A stretch of 64,000 nt of DNA from GCA-2688265 sp964527395 (lineage in GTDB: Archaea > Nanobdellota > Nanobdellia > Woesearchaeales > GW2011-AR9). Position 1 is the stretch's first letter, and each line of letters begins with the position of its first letter. The stretch is from the NCBI GenBank assembly GCA_964527395.1, contig CAZGQD010000002.1, positions 1 to 64,000 of the forward strand, given 5' to 3'. Shown in pieces: positions 15,990 through 24,832 of this stretch. A model generated the notes under the pieces. That model searched no databases. It worked only from the letters and a program-made list of their open reading frames with translations, and had not been told where the DNA came from. Position numbers and translations under genes: made by a program.

Positions 15990-16979
15990 TCAAGATTTCT
16001 TATCAACTACCACAAAACTCCCATAAGGATTCCATCCTGGATCTAAAGAAGCTGTCCCACGAAAACCAATGCTGTCATCTCCCATTACATAAGTCAATCT
16101 TTTTCCAACAGAAAAATTTCCCATTAAAACTGAATGATCAACATCTCTTAAATCCATAAAAGAATTAGCTAAAGAAAATAACTCAGCATATCCATAATCT
16201 CTAATTGAAGAAGAGATTTTTTCCAATAAAGCTCTTGTCCTCAAAACTCCTCCTGCTCGCACAACAAAAAGTTTCTGTTCAGAGATTATACGCTCAATAT
16301 TTTCAGGAGATTTATATGCTTCTCTAGCCCCTTCTGGGTTAAAACCAATATCCATCAATTGATTCCTAAGAACACCATTGTATCCTTGGACCACAACATA
16401 ATTTCCATTTGCATCAAAACCTGGACTCTCACTCAAAGCATAAAACTCATCAACAGTATAAACTGGAACTTTAGCTTCCCTACCAACATTTCCTTCTAAA
16501 AGACCTCGGAAGACCTCTGCTCTAAATTTAACCCCTCCTTCATTTGTCAAAGAAACATCTCCTAAGGAGGGTGGAGTTACTTCATCAGTTATTAAATTCT
16601 GACCTAAACCATACGCAGAAGCCAACATTAATGAATTTAAAGAGTTATTTCCATGAACTGTACACATCAAAACATTTTTTCCATCGTTTCCTATAAACTC
16701 AGAAGAATTTGCATCAGTTGAATCAAAACTTCTTCTAGAGCTTCTTCTTTTTGAAGCAATTCCTTCAATATCAACCACTCTTCCTTTTCTAAGTGAAAGT
16801 GAAGCTTCTTCTTGAGCATCTAAAGCTCCACGTACATACAAATCTACCAAATGAGGCAAAGTTGCTACTCTAGCTCCTGTTTCACGAGACAAAGCTTCAA
16901 CTTCTGCTAAAGCTTCAATAAATGCTTCTCTAAAATAAATTCCAAAACCATGTACTTCTGATCTAAAGTCAAGTCCCAT
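15990..16979 (-). CDS. conserved-looking unknown protein, 329 aa
   Basis: No family recognised. A soluble protein without signal peptide or membrane span, starting MGLDFRSEVHGFG. The N-terminal third is helical with a basic patch (SKRRSSRRSF, about residues 76-85); the rest alternates Gly-rich turns with strands, ending NPYGSFVVVDKKS. A TATA-like stretch about 28 bp before the ATG suggests a leaderless mRNA. Style and composition resemble other unknowns here (22.4, 23.4, 50.2 and 56.0 kb), but no shared motif was found by eye. Confidence 0.6.
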   Translation of the reverse strand: MGLDFRSEVHGFGIYFREAFIEALAEVEALSRETGARVATLPHLVDLYVRGALDAQEEASLSLRKGRVVDIEGIASKRRSSRRSFDSTDANSSEFIGNDGKNVLMCTVHGNNSLNSLMLASAYGLGQNLITDEVTPPSLGDVSLTNEGGVKFRAEVFRGLLEGNVGREAKVPVYTVDEFYALSESPGFDANGNYVVVQGYNGVLRNQLMDIGFNPEGAREAYKSPENIERIISEQKLFVVRAGGVLRTRALLEKISSSIRDYGYAELFSLANSFMDLRDVDHSVLMGNFSVGKRLTYVMGDDSIGFRGTASLDPGWNPYGSFVVVDKKS

Positions 16980-17078
16980 TTATGCCTAAAAACAGCCCTT
17001 TTTTAAAAATATGACTTTGAAAAAAGTCATGTTTGAGAATTTAGAAGAAATTATCATAAAGAAATCCCTAAAAAACAC

Positions 17079-17417
17079 TTATTCAAGAAGCTTACCTTGC
17101 TTTTTCAAATCATCAACAAGTTTCTCAAACCTTCCAATTGCTTCAATTGCTTGTTTTGCACTATTTTTAAGAACTGATATATCTCCTCTCACTGGAACTT
17201 TCAACTCACTTCCACCACGCTTGCTAAGAATTCCAAAACAATTACCTAAATATCTCTCATAATTTCCAAGAAAAATCGTTGCATAATTCAATTCTTTCCC
17301 AACTTTATCATTATACAAAAAATCCTGATGCTCCTTAGCAATATTTCTAGCATCTTCCCACCTTTCTTCATTTATTGCCTTTTGCATATCCTTCAAAGTC
17401 TTATGAAACCATCCCAT
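17079..17417 (-). CDS. small helical unknown protein, 112 aa
   Basis: No family recognised. A mostly helical, charged protein (LKDMQKAINEERWEDARNIA near the N-terminus; AIEAIGRFEKLVDDLKKQG at the C-terminus) with two Cys or fewer and no signal or membrane segment. Helical repeats of this kind often mediate protein contacts, but no specific role can be given. Its start faces repeat A3 and scpA divergently. Confidence 0.6.
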   Translation of the reverse strand: MGWFHKTLKDMQKAINEERWEDARNIAKEHQDFLYNDKVGKELNYATIFLGNYERYLGNCFGILSKRGGSELKVPVRGDISVLKNSAKQAIEAIGRFEKLVDDLKKQGKLLE

Positions 17418-17467
17418 AACTCCATTACTCTATTTCTACCCATTTAAACATTTCTATATTCTATCAC

Positions 17468-17603
17468 AAGAAGAGGGCACTGTCAGACTTATCGCAGGCG
17501 TGACCACTTCGCTGTGATTTTGCTCCCTTTGGTCACAAAATGCTCGTTGCTAGTTTAAATTCCTTAAGTAACATTGCCAGTGAGGAGACGGCGCCCTCTT
17601 CTT
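17468..17603 (+). repeat. family A structured repeat, copy A3 (opposite orientation)
   Basis: The only copy in the plus orientation of the likely functional strand. Arms AAGAAGAGGGCACTGTC (17468-17484) and GACGGCGCCCTCTTCTT (17587-17603) pair over 17 positions with one U-G and one A-C. The core has CAGACTTATCGCAGGCGTGACCACTTCGC, an ATTTTG/CAAAAT hairpin, GCTCGTTGC and ATTGCCAGTGAGGAGACG. It lies between divergent genes, about 110 bp before scpA, so it would be part of the scpA leader rather than a 3' UTR. Confidence 0.7.
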
Positions 17604-17711
17604 AGATGGTACATCTAAGGAAACGAAAGCTACGCTTGAGATTTTCTTTTATGTTAACTAAGCTGCCAAAAACCAAAGATATTAAAACCCAAATACTTCT
17701 TCTTTCAACTA

Positions 17712-18602
17712 ATGCAAGAACACATCGAAAAAATCATTCTTGAAGGTGACGATATCACTTGGAAAGACATTCTAACAGACCTAGTTAGATCAGAAGAGAT
17801 GGATCCATGGGACATTGACCTTACAATCCTAACTGAAAGTTTCATAAAAATCATTCAACAAATGCAAGAAGCAGACCTTAGAATCTCAGGAAAAATGTGT
17901 CTAGCAGCAGCAATGCTTCTAAAACTAAAAACAAAACATCTAATTGAACACGACATCTCAAAATTGGACGAACTTTTAGCAGATTCAGAAGAGGACGAAT
18001 TCTATGATGAAGATTACGAAGATAATTATCAAAAAAATCAAAGACTAAAAGACAAATTACCACTTATTCCAAAAAATCCACAACCAAGGTCTAGAAAAGT
18101 ATCTATAAATGACTTAGTAGAAGCTCTTCAAAAAGCTATGACTACTAGAAGAAAAAAGTTAGAAAAAAGCAAACCTGAAATTACTTCAAAAAAGATAGCT
18201 TTAGGTGCACATATTGATGCTTTAGAACTAGTACAGGAACTTTTCAACAAAATCACCTACTATAGCAAAAAGAAACAAACTGAAGTTCTAAAATTCAACG
18301 AATTACTTCCTCCAAAAGCAAAAAAACAAGACAAAGTATTCACTTTCATACCTTTGCTTCAACTAGAAAACCAAAAAAAGATCATCACAGAACAAAAAAA
18401 GCCATTCGATGAGATCAAAATCGCTCTTAGAACTAAAAAACAAGAAAAACTTCTTTACAAAAAGCAAAAAAACATCGAAAAACAAGAAATCAAAGATGAA
18501 GAAGAAGCAAAAAAACAAAGAAGGCAACGAAAACGTAGAAGTCCTCTCGGGGGCGCCTCCGCAGAAAGAGACCAAAAAAAAACTACTAAACGACCCGAGT
18601 GA
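17712..18602 (+). CDS. scpA: segregation and condensation protein ScpA (kleisin)
   Basis: 296 residues. ITWKDILTDLVRSEEMDPWDIDLTILTESF is the kleisin N-terminal helix that contacts SMC, followed by LRISGKMCLAAAMLLKLKTKHL; the C-terminal winged-helix segment (about 165-240) ends FTFIPLLQLENQKKI. ScpA bridges SMC heads in chromosome condensation. The acidic middle linker (about 95-107) is normal. The last 60 residues are extremely basic, and the final 20 (RSPLGGASAERDQ...) and the stop codon are supplied by repeat B2, so the native C-terminus was probably replaced. No smc gene is in the window. Confidence 0.88.
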   Translation: MQEHIEKIILEGDDITWKDILTDLVRSEEMDPWDIDLTILTESFIKIIQQMQEADLRISGKMCLAAAMLLKLKTKHLIEHDISKLDELLADSEEDEFYDEDYEDNYQKNQRLKDKLPLIPKNPQPRSRKVSINDLVEALQKAMTTRRKKLEKSKPEITSKKIALGAHIDALELVQELFNKITYYSKKKQTEVLKFNELLPPKAKKQDKVFTFIPLLQLENQKKIITEQKKPFDEIKIALRTKKQEKLLYKKQKNIEKQEIKDEEEAKKQRRQRKRRSPLGGASAERDQKKTTKRPE

Positions 18603-18663
18603 GTATAGCGAACGAGCGTGGAGAAGAGCCTATTCAGCCTCGCCCCGTATGAAGACTTCTACG
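18534..18663 (-). repeat. family B structured repeat, copy B2, overlapping the scpA 3' end
   Basis: Closed by CGTAGAAGTC (starting 18534) and GACTTCTACG. Shares with B1 the ordered blocks TCGGGGGCGCC, GCAGAAAGAGACCA, GACCCGAGTGAG and TTCAGCCTCGCCCCGTATGAAG. The helix CTCGGG/CCCGAG is a compensatory variant of CTCAGG/CCTGAG in B1, and the GCGnnG/CnnCGC hairpin also differs in both arms. The left half lies inside scpA, the right half between scpA and cysQ; the TATA box for cysQ begins right after it. Confidence 0.7.
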
Positions 18664-18700
18664 AAGGTTTAAAAAGAAGCAAGTTCAAAACGAAAACTAA

Positions 18701-19531
18701 ATGACATTAGACCTAAAATATGCATTAGAAATTGCAAAAAAAGCTGCACTAAAAGCAGGTAAAGAAGTTCTTAAAATATATAACAACGATTCTGATTTTG
18801 AAATACAAAACAAATCTGACAATTCTCCGCTAACCAAAGCAGACTTAAAATCCAACGAAATTATTCTAAATACTTTAAAACCAATCTTTCCAAATCATGG
18901 TTTTCTAACAGAAGAAGAAATTGACAATGATGAAAGACTAACAAAAGAATACGTTTGGATCATAGACCCAATTGATGGAACTAAAGAATTCATTCACAAA
19001 ACAGGCGAATTCACTATCGACATAGGTTTGGTTGACAACAAAACAAAAAGACCTATTCTTGGAGTTATCTATATCCCTGTAAAAGACGAACTTTTCTATG
19101 CAGCAAAAGACCTAGGAGCTTTCCTAGAAAAAGACGGCAAAACTATTTCATGCAAAGTCTCAACTATCAACAAACAATCAGAAATGACTCTTACCAAAAG
19201 TGCAAGACACGCTAAACCATTTTTAGAAAAATTTAACCAGAAATACCCTTTCAAAAAAATCATTAAACTTGGAAGTTCCATCAAAGGTTGCGCAGTAGCA
19301 AACGGAACTGCTGATTTATACATTAGAACAACAGAATTTTCAGAATGGGATTGTTGCTCAATGGAGATATTGGTTCAAGAGGCTGGTGGGACCACAACTC
19401 TTCTAAATGGAAAGCCAAGAATTTACAACCAAAAAGACACGAATGTTCCAGGAATGCTCATTACAAATGGTAAGATTCATAAAGAGTTAGTAGAATTGAT
19501 AGCAAACTTCAAAAAATCATTAGAAAATTAG
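18701..19531 (+). CDS. cysQ: 3'(2'),5'-bisphosphate nucleotidase / inositol monophosphatase family (CysQ-like)
   Basis: 276 residues with the metal-dependent phosphatase motifs of the FIG/IMPase/CysQ family: LTKADLKSNE, GFLTEEE, WIIDPIDGTKEFIH (DPxDGTxEF) and TEFSEWDCCSMEILVQEAGG (WDxxA-like). KEFIHKTGEF and the 276-aa length fit CysQ, which hydrolyses PAP from sulfate transfer, better than inositol phosphatase. It complements the CysC-like kinase at 0.9 kb. A TATA box (GGTTTAAAAAG, about 18665-18674) lies about 29 bp before the ATG. Confidence 0.8.
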   Translation: MTLDLKYALEIAKKAALKAGKEVLKIYNNDSDFEIQNKSDNSPLTKADLKSNEIILNTLKPIFPNHGFLTEEEIDNDERLTKEYVWIIDPIDGTKEFIHKTGEFTIDIGLVDNKTKRPILGVIYIPVKDELFYAAKDLGAFLEKDGKTISCKVSTINKQSEMTLTKSARHAKPFLEKFNQKYPFKKIIKLGSSIKGCAVANGTADLYIRTTEFSEWDCCSMEILVQEAGGTTTLLNGKPRIYNQKDTNVPGMLITNGKIHKELVELIANFKKSLEN

Positions 19532-19573
19532 TCCAAAATTGAAGAAAAACTATCATTTACATGAATCACTAAA

Positions 19574-21955
19574 ATGAAATCTACTAAAAACATCAAAATT
19601 CCTGAGAAATTAATTGATCAGGTAATTGGTCAAGAAGAAGCTATTGAAGTTGTCAAAAAAGCTGCTCTTCAAAGAAGACATGTTTTATTAATTGGTGAAC
19701 CTGGTGTTGGTAAATCCATGCTTGGTGTTGCTCTAAGTGAACTTCTCCCAAAATCAGTCTTAAAAGACATGCTAGCTTATCCTAATCCTAACGATGAAAA
19801 TGAGCCTCTTATTAAAGAAGTCAAAGCTGGTCAAGGTAAACCAACTATCCAGCGAGCTCAAATGGATGGCAAACAAGTTTTCAAAAACACTAGACTTTTG
19901 ATGTTCATTTTAGCAATTGCAGTAATGATAGCTCCATGGTGGGCAAGATCTCACTACGGCTCAGACTTAATGTTCACAGCATTTTTCTTAGGTGGTATGC
20001 TTTTCTTAGTAGCTTTTGCTTTCATGATGGGTTTAGGTCCAAGAGCATTAGCAGGCGGTGGAGGAATTATTCTACCAAAAGTTATTGTTGATAACTCTAA
20101 AAAGGAAAAAGCTCCTTTCTTTGATGCAACAGGTGCACATGCAGGAGCATTACTCGGCGATGTACTTCACGATCCGCTCCAGTCTTTTTGTCCCCTACAA
20201 GTAGTCAATAGACCAAAGGTATTTACAGACGAGAAAAAGGAAAATATCAGTGAAATGGTTAATAAAAGTTTACTAAAACATAAAGATAAACTAATCATTG
20301 CTAAAGAAAAAAACTATGAAGCTGCTTTCACTTCAATGAACGAAATTCAAGCTATTGGAGAAAATAAAGGTTCCTTTATTCCAGTTGAAGTTTTATCATC
20401 CAATCGGTATGACTTTGATGGTGAAATGATAAAACTAACAACTTCCAAAAACAAAACCTTAACCGTTACTCCTGAACACAAAATTGCTATTTGGGAAGAC
20501 AACGAAATCACTTACTTAGAAGCTAGCAAAATTAAAGAAAAGCAACTAGCTGCAACAAAAGCTGAGGAATCAGAAAAATCAAAAATAGAATCAGAAACCA
20601 TCACAAAAGTAGAACGCTTCAACTACAAAGGTAAACTCTACAATGTAACAACTGAATCTGGCAACGTTTTAGTAAATGGTATTCTTTGTAAGAACTCCGG
20701 AGGACTAGGCACTCCAGCTAACCAAAGAGTTATGGCTGGTATGATCCACAAAGCTAACAAAGGCGTTTTGTTCATAGACGAAATTGCAACTTTGGAACCT
20801 AGAACCCAACAAGAACTTCTTTCAGCAATCCAAGAAAAAACTTTTCCTATCACTGGTCAATCAGAAAGATCAAGTGGTGCTATGGTTAGAACTCAAGCTG
20901 TTCCTTGTGATTTTATCTTAATTGCTGCAGGTAATCTTGAAACTGTTAGAAGAATGCACCCAGCGCTTAGATCTAGAATTCGAGGTTACGGTTATGAAAT
21001 TTTCATGAAAGAAACCATGCCTGATACTAAGAAGAACAGACTAAAACTAGCTAGATTTGTAGCACAAGAAGTTAACAAAGAAAACAAATTTGAAAAGGAC
21101 AAAATCCCACATTTCGCACTTGACGCTATTAACGAAATCATTGAAGAAGCAAGACGTAGAGCAAGTAGAAAAAACGCACTAACTTTAAGACTTAGAGGCC
21201 TAGGTGGTTTAATTAGAGCAGCAGGAGACGTTGCAAAAGGCCAAAAAGCAGAATACGTAAAACAAAAACATGTTATTGAGGCTAGAAAATTAGCAAGGCC
21301 ACTAGAACAACAAATGGCTGACCAATACATTGAACGTAAAAAAGAATACGAAGTAATCAGAACAACTGGCAGCGAATTAGGTAGAGTAAACGGTCTTGCT
21401 GTTATTGGTTCAGGCGGAGCATCTTCAGGTGTCATCCTCCCAATCGAAGCTGAGATCACAAAAAACAATAAAAAACAAAACCAAATCATTGCTACTGGAA
21501 AATTAGGCGAAATCGCAAAAGAAGCTATCACTAACGTTACTGCTATTGTAAACCGACTCTTCGGCCAAGACCTAAAAGAGAGCAACATTTTCGTACAATT
21601 CCTACAAACTTATGAAGGTGTAGAAGGTGACAGTGCTTCTATCGCTGTAGCGACCACAATCATCTCAGCCCTAAAGAAAATCCCAATCAGACAAGACATT
21701 GCTATGACAGGATCTTTAACAGTTAGAGGCGAAGTTCTTCCTATCGGCGGAGTCTCATACAAAATCGAAGCTGCTATTGAAAGTGGCATCAAAACTGTAA
21801 TAGTTCCAAAAAGCAACATGCAAGACATTGTATTAAAAGAAGAAAAAAGAGACTTAATAGAAATTATCCCTGTAAGTAACATCAAAGAAGTCTTAGAACA
21901 CGCTTTTGATTGGAACGGCAAAACAAAGCTAAGAAAAAAGATCCTAGCAGCTTAA
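19574..21955 (+). CDS. lonB: membrane-bound ATP-dependent protease LonB with mini-intein
   Basis: 793 residues, 622 after intein removal, normal for archaeal LonB. Walker A GEPGVGKS (41-48), two membrane spans (about 107-125 and 132-152) inserted in the AAA domain, Walker B VLFIDEIA (398-405), and the Lon protease domain with EGDSASI (nucleophile Ser687) and VSYKIEAAIESG (Lys730). It degrades misfolded membrane and soluble proteins at the membrane. The intein splits the conserved DPxQ-SGGLGTP segment between the Walker motifs, so activity requires splicing. The ATG lies 42 bp after the cysQ stop. Confidence 0.95.
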   Translation: MKSTKNIKIPEKLIDQVIGQEEAIEVVKKAALQRRHVLLIGEPGVGKSMLGVALSELLPKSVLKDMLAYPNPNDENEPLIKEVKAGQGKPTIQRAQMDGKQVFKNTRLLMFILAIAVMIAPWWARSHYGSDLMFTAFFLGGMLFLVAFAFMMGLGPRALAGGGGIILPKVIVDNSKKEKAPFFDATGAHAGALLGDVLHDPLQSFCPLQVVNRPKVFTDEKKENISEMVNKSLLKHKDKLIIAKEKNYEAAFTSMNEIQAIGENKGSFIPVEVLSSNRYDFDGEMIKLTTSKNKTLTVTPEHKIAIWEDNEITYLEASKIKEKQLAATKAEESEKSKIESETITKVERFNYKGKLYNVTTESGNVLVNGILCKNSGGLGTPANQRVMAGMIHKANKGVLFIDEIATLEPRTQQELLSAIQEKTFPITGQSERSSGAMVRTQAVPCDFILIAAGNLETVRRMHPALRSRIRGYGYEIFMKETMPDTKKNRLKLARFVAQEVNKENKFEKDKIPHFALDAINEIIEEARRRASRKNALTLRLRGLGGLIRAAGDVAKGQKAEYVKQKHVIEARKLARPLEQQMADQYIERKKEYEVIRTTGSELGRVNGLAVIGSGGASSGVILPIEAEITKNNKKQNQIIATGKLGEIAKEAITNVTAIVNRLFGQDLKESNIFVQFLQTYEGVEGDSASIAVATTIISALKKIPIRQDIAMTGSLTVRGEVLPIGGVSYKIEAAIESGIKTVIVPKSNMQDIVLKEEKRDLIEIIPVSNIKEVLEHAFDWNGKTKLRKKILAA
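20183..20695 (+). other. LonB mini-intein, 171 residues, Ser1 type
   Basis: Residues 204-374 of the LonB frame. Removing them joins DPLQ to SGGLGTP and restores the family sequence, which fixes Ser204 as residue 1 and Ser375 as +1. Block B is LTVTPEHKIAI (TPxH), block F YNVTTESGNVLVNGI and block G LCKN. Residue 1 is Ser rather than Cys and the penultimate residue is Lys rather than His. No LAGLIDADG motif is present, so this is a mini-intein that has lost its endonuclease. Confidence 0.88.
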
Positions 21956-21961
21956 TCTACA

Positions 21962-22178
21962 CACAACATTTTCTCGTCTATAAGCCACAGCAAGCAATTT
22001 TGCCCTTTAAATCAAAAAAACAGCCCATTTTGACCTCCTTTTCCAATTTAACAGCAATTTTGACCTCCTTTTGCCAAAAGAAGCCCATTTTAACCGATTA
22101 GAGCCAAAAGAACCTCATTTTAACCGATTCAAGCCAAAATAAGTCCATTTTAGACGATTTAGAGCAAATAGATCCCTA
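21962..22178. repeat. degenerate 30-bp tandem repeat between convergent genes
   Basis: About seven imperfect units of 29-31 bp. Typical units read AGCCCATTTTAACCGATT...GCCAAAAGA; each holds a T4 tract followed by CC and an A4 tract. The 225-bp gap lies between lonB (+) and the lipoprotein (-). The same consensus recurs at 39264-39490 between another convergent pair. Repeated T-tracts suit archaeal intrinsic termination (inference). No ORF fits. Confidence 0.75.
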
Positions 22179-22180
22179 TT

Positions 22181-22417
22181 TTACCCATTTACTATAGCTA
22201 TATCTTTATGCATAACACCATCGTTACACAAACAATCAACAAGCTCAGACTCATATTCCTTCACACCAAAGACTCCTCCATTGAGTCCACATGCCACTTC
22301 ACAAGCATTCTTAGCTTCAATCTCATTATTCTCCAAAGAAACTTCTTCAGAAACACATCCATTAGCAACAATAGAAACTAGAACCAAACAAATCAAGAAT
22401 ATCAATTGCTTTTTCAT
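22181..22417 (-). CDS. small Cys-containing lipoprotein
   Basis: 78 residues. MKKQLIFLICLVLVSIVANGC is a lipoprotein-type signal with VANGC as a lipobox, then a short acidic stretch and a compact region with cysteines (NACEVACGLNGG, VDCLCNDG) that could form two disulfides. Predicted to be membrane-anchored and exposed outside. Function unknown. Confidence 0.6.
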   Translation of the reverse strand: MKKQLIFLICLVLVSIVANGCVSEEVSLENNEIEAKNACEVACGLNGGVFGVKEYESELVDCLCNDGVMHKDIAIVNG

Positions 22418-22426
22418 GAAAACAAA

Positions 22427-23353
22427 TCAAATATCAGAGTTATTTAAACTTACTCTATCTAATGTTGCATAAGAGTCGCACTCCATTAAATACCCATACA
22501 AAGCTAAACTATCTCCCTCAAAACCTTTAGCATCCCTAACAGTTCCACCACATTCCCGAAACTTAATCACTAATTCTGCATTATGAAACAGATTCATCCC
22601 TACATCATTTCTAACATCCAATATCTCTTCTAAATAATCACCAGTACGATAAGCCTCAAAAGTCTTCAAAAATGAAAAAGGTTCATAAAAACCCAACTCT
22701 CCTAATTCAGAAGATATTTGCAAAGGTATCCTATACAACTTATCTGCGCTAAGATATCTATTCACTTGATCTCCATCAATAAAAACTAATTTCCCTTCTA
22801 AATCTCTTACTTTAGAAACTTGAAACGCATAGAACCTATCTCCTCCATCCTCCAAAAAATTCTCAGCCTCACTCTGATCAAAAATAGCCTTTTTGTCATC
22901 ATCATAAATCCTTCTCAAAATATCTCTTTTATGAAGTGCAACTAATTCAGAACTAGTTTTAAAATTAAAACCACTTTTTGCTACATCTAAAGCATAATTC
23001 CCTGCTAAAGATTCTAAAGTAAAGTTACCCACCGTCAAAGCAACAGCAAAATTAAAAGACAAATTTGCAAATCTAACACCAAAAACTTCATTATATCTTT
23101 CTCCAATCACTCCAAGAAACTGCTCAGCTTCAAACACCCTTTCTTCAACTTTAACCACTAGCTGCCTAATACTAGCATAAAGCATACTTAAAGAACCTAT
23201 TTCACCTCCTCCTCCTTTTGGAACTAATGGAACACCTTCATTAAAATCTATTTTTCCAACTTCATTTGCTTCTTTTATTAGGCCCAAAACTCCCTCATAA
23301 AAATCAAAACTCAAATCTCTCACAGAACCTCTTCTAACTGGAAAACCTCCCAT
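22427..23353 (-). CDS. unknown soluble protein, 308 aa
   Basis: No family recognised. Starts MGGFPVRRGSVRD; mixed alpha/beta composition without membrane segments or signal peptide. Features seen are a Gly-rich turn (PKGGGGEIGS, about 46-55), a long amphipathic helix (IRQLVVKVEERVFEAEQFL) and FIDGDQVNRYL. It lies 48 bp downstream of the next unknown gene on the same strand, so the two may be co-transcribed. Confidence 0.6.
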   Translation of the reverse strand: MGGFPVRRGSVRDLSFDFYEGVLGLIKEANEVGKIDFNEGVPLVPKGGGGEIGSLSMLYASIRQLVVKVEERVFEAEQFLGVIGERYNEVFGVRFANLSFNFAVALTVGNFTLESLAGNYALDVAKSGFNFKTSSELVALHKRDILRRIYDDDKKAIFDQSEAENFLEDGGDRFYAFQVSKVRDLEGKLVFIDGDQVNRYLSADKLYRIPLQISSELGELGFYEPFSFLKTFEAYRTGDYLEEILDVRNDVGMNLFHNAELVIKFRECGGTVRDAKGFEGDSLALYGYLMECDSYATLDRVSLNNSDI

Positions 23354-23401
23354 TATAAATCAACTAAAAACTTAACTTAAGAAGCTTCTGACACATACTT
23401 C

Positions 23402-24115
23402 TCACCCTTCAAGCCAACCCTTAGCCTTATCTAATAAACCCAAAGAATGCAAAATTGAAAATTCTGCGTCCGGAAACTTTTGTTTCCGTGAACCCTGATC
23501 CACCAAAGAAGGCTCATCACCAATCCCATTATAACCTATATCCGGTATAAACGTTAAATCATCAGTAACATACCCTTCTCTTGCTCCTGGCAAATTCCTA
23601 GATAACAAATCATCAATTCTTTCTGCCCGAAGCGCATACCCTGGCAAAGCTCGCATCACTCTCAAAAAACTTTCACTCACAACTCCTTCATCCTTCGCAT
23701 ACTCTAAAGCAGCATTTGCTATATCTCTAAAAGAAAACAAAGCGTCATTAAACCTACGTATCTCTACAGCCTCACGCTCAACCAAACTTTTCTCAAGCTC
23801 CACATACCTCCAAGCATCATCTAGATACACAGAATCACTTTCTTCAACCCGCTGATCTAAAACTCTATGTGTCTTTCTATATGAAGAAACTTCTGAAAAA
23901 AAACCTCTATCATTCATTCGAGCAATACAACCAAGCATAATGTTATACTGCCCACGCAACAAATCCATTACAGAAACCTCTAATCCACGAACCTCAACCT
24001 TCTTTTCCAAACCTCCATTGTCTTGAACATACAAAATTATGTCTGCCAAAGACTGTGGTTTATACAAAGCTCTATTTGAAACATCAAACAATTTAGAAAC
24101 CCAGTTGCCATCCAT
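23402..24115 (-). CDS. unknown helical protein, 237 aa, carrying repeat C2
   Basis: No family recognised. Start chosen at the ATG (MDGNW) because a TATA box (GCATTATATAG, about 24140-24148) lies about 27 bp upstream. Mostly helical and highly charged (VELEKSLVEREAVEIRRF). Near the C-terminus the segment RKQKFPDAEFSILHS is encoded by a family C double hairpin, so that part may be an inserted, non-native peptide. Confidence 0.6.
   Translation of the reverse strand: MDGNWVSKLFDVSNRALYKPQSLADIILYVQDNGGLEKKVEVRGLEVSVMDLLRGQYNIMLGCIARMNDRGFFSEVSSYRKTHRVLDQRVEESDSVYLDDAWRYVELEKSLVEREAVEIRRFNDALFSFRDIANAALEYAKDEGVVSESFLRVMRALPGYALRAERIDDLLSRNLPGAREGYVTDDLTFIPDIGYNGIGDEPSLVDQGSRKQKFPDAEFSILHSLGLLDKAKGWLEG
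23449..23487 (-). repeat. family C double-hairpin repeat, copy C2, inside a gene
   Basis: On the minus strand: GGAAAC-AAAA-GTTTCC, linker GGACGC overlapping the start of hairpin GCAGAATTTTCAATTTTGC, then ATTCTTTGG. It is in frame in the host gene and codes for about 13 residues. Flanking ATTCTT is shared with copy C4. Confidence 0.7.
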
Positions 24116-24191
24116 AACCAATTAACAAACAAATAAACTATATAATGCTCTTGACACATTATTATACTAGTATACAATTATATGACAAAAC

Positions 24192-24773
24192 TCATCTTTT
24201 TCTATAAACTCCCATAAACCCTCCAGGTCTTCTTAGAATTTCAACAAAACCATCACTCCTTCTTGGACTATTTGAATCATTGATAACATATAATCCACTT
24301 GGTCTTAAAACTCGATGAACTTCACTAAAAACTCCTCTATAATTCACAGCACTTCCTATATCTGCAAACATTGCACTTTGATTAACTAGTGAAATTGAAG
24401 CATCTTCTAAAGGAATATCCTCTGCACTTGCAATCAAAGTAGAATCTCCTGGTCTCTTATATCTTAAATCTGAGTTCATACCAGAATATTCTTCAGAAAA
24501 AACTCTTGGATCTACATCTATGCTAATAATTTGACCAGAAAAATGCCCTCTTTCTCTAAGCCACAACAAAAAATCTGATCCAAAACCACAACCTATATCT
24601 AAAACTGTCCCACTCAGACCCCTAATAATCTTAAGATACTGATCATCATAATATCTAAATCCATCTCTTCTTACTCTTCCTAAGATGTTATAAGAATCTC
24701 TTTCCATTGGAGCATTTGATCTCATTATCATTTTTCCTTTAAAAAGCCCCATATTTTTAAAACAAACCCTCAT
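24192..24773 (-). CDS. class I SAM-dependent methyltransferase
   Basis: 193 residues. VLDIGCGFGSDFLLWL is motif I (SAM binding), IISIDVDPRVF motif II with the ribose-binding acidic residue, ASAEDIPLEDASISLV motif III, and EVHRVLRPSGLYVI motif IV of the Methyltransf_11/25 type. Substrate unknown. The first 20 residues (MRVCFKNMG...) are atypical; translation could begin at the second Met (24752). It is divergent from rps8e. Confidence 0.75.
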   Translation of the reverse strand: MRVCFKNMGLFKGKMIMRSNAPMERDSYNILGRVRRDGFRYYDDQYLKIIRGLSGTVLDIGCGFGSDFLLWLRERGHFSGQIISIDVDPRVFSEEYSGMNSDLRYKRPGDSTLIASAEDIPLEDASISLVNQSAMFADIGSAVNYRGVFSEVHRVLRPSGLYVINDSNSPRRSDGFVEILRRPGGFMGVYRKR

Positions 24774-24832
24774 AAATCAACTAAAACCCAACACAAAGCT
24801 TTATAAATGAATCATCATCCTAAGCACGTATT

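Noticed and set aside
21962..22178. CRISPR-like appearance of the 30-bp periodic arrays
   Set aside because: Units follow each other with no unique spacers and are themselves degenerate; no cas gene is near.
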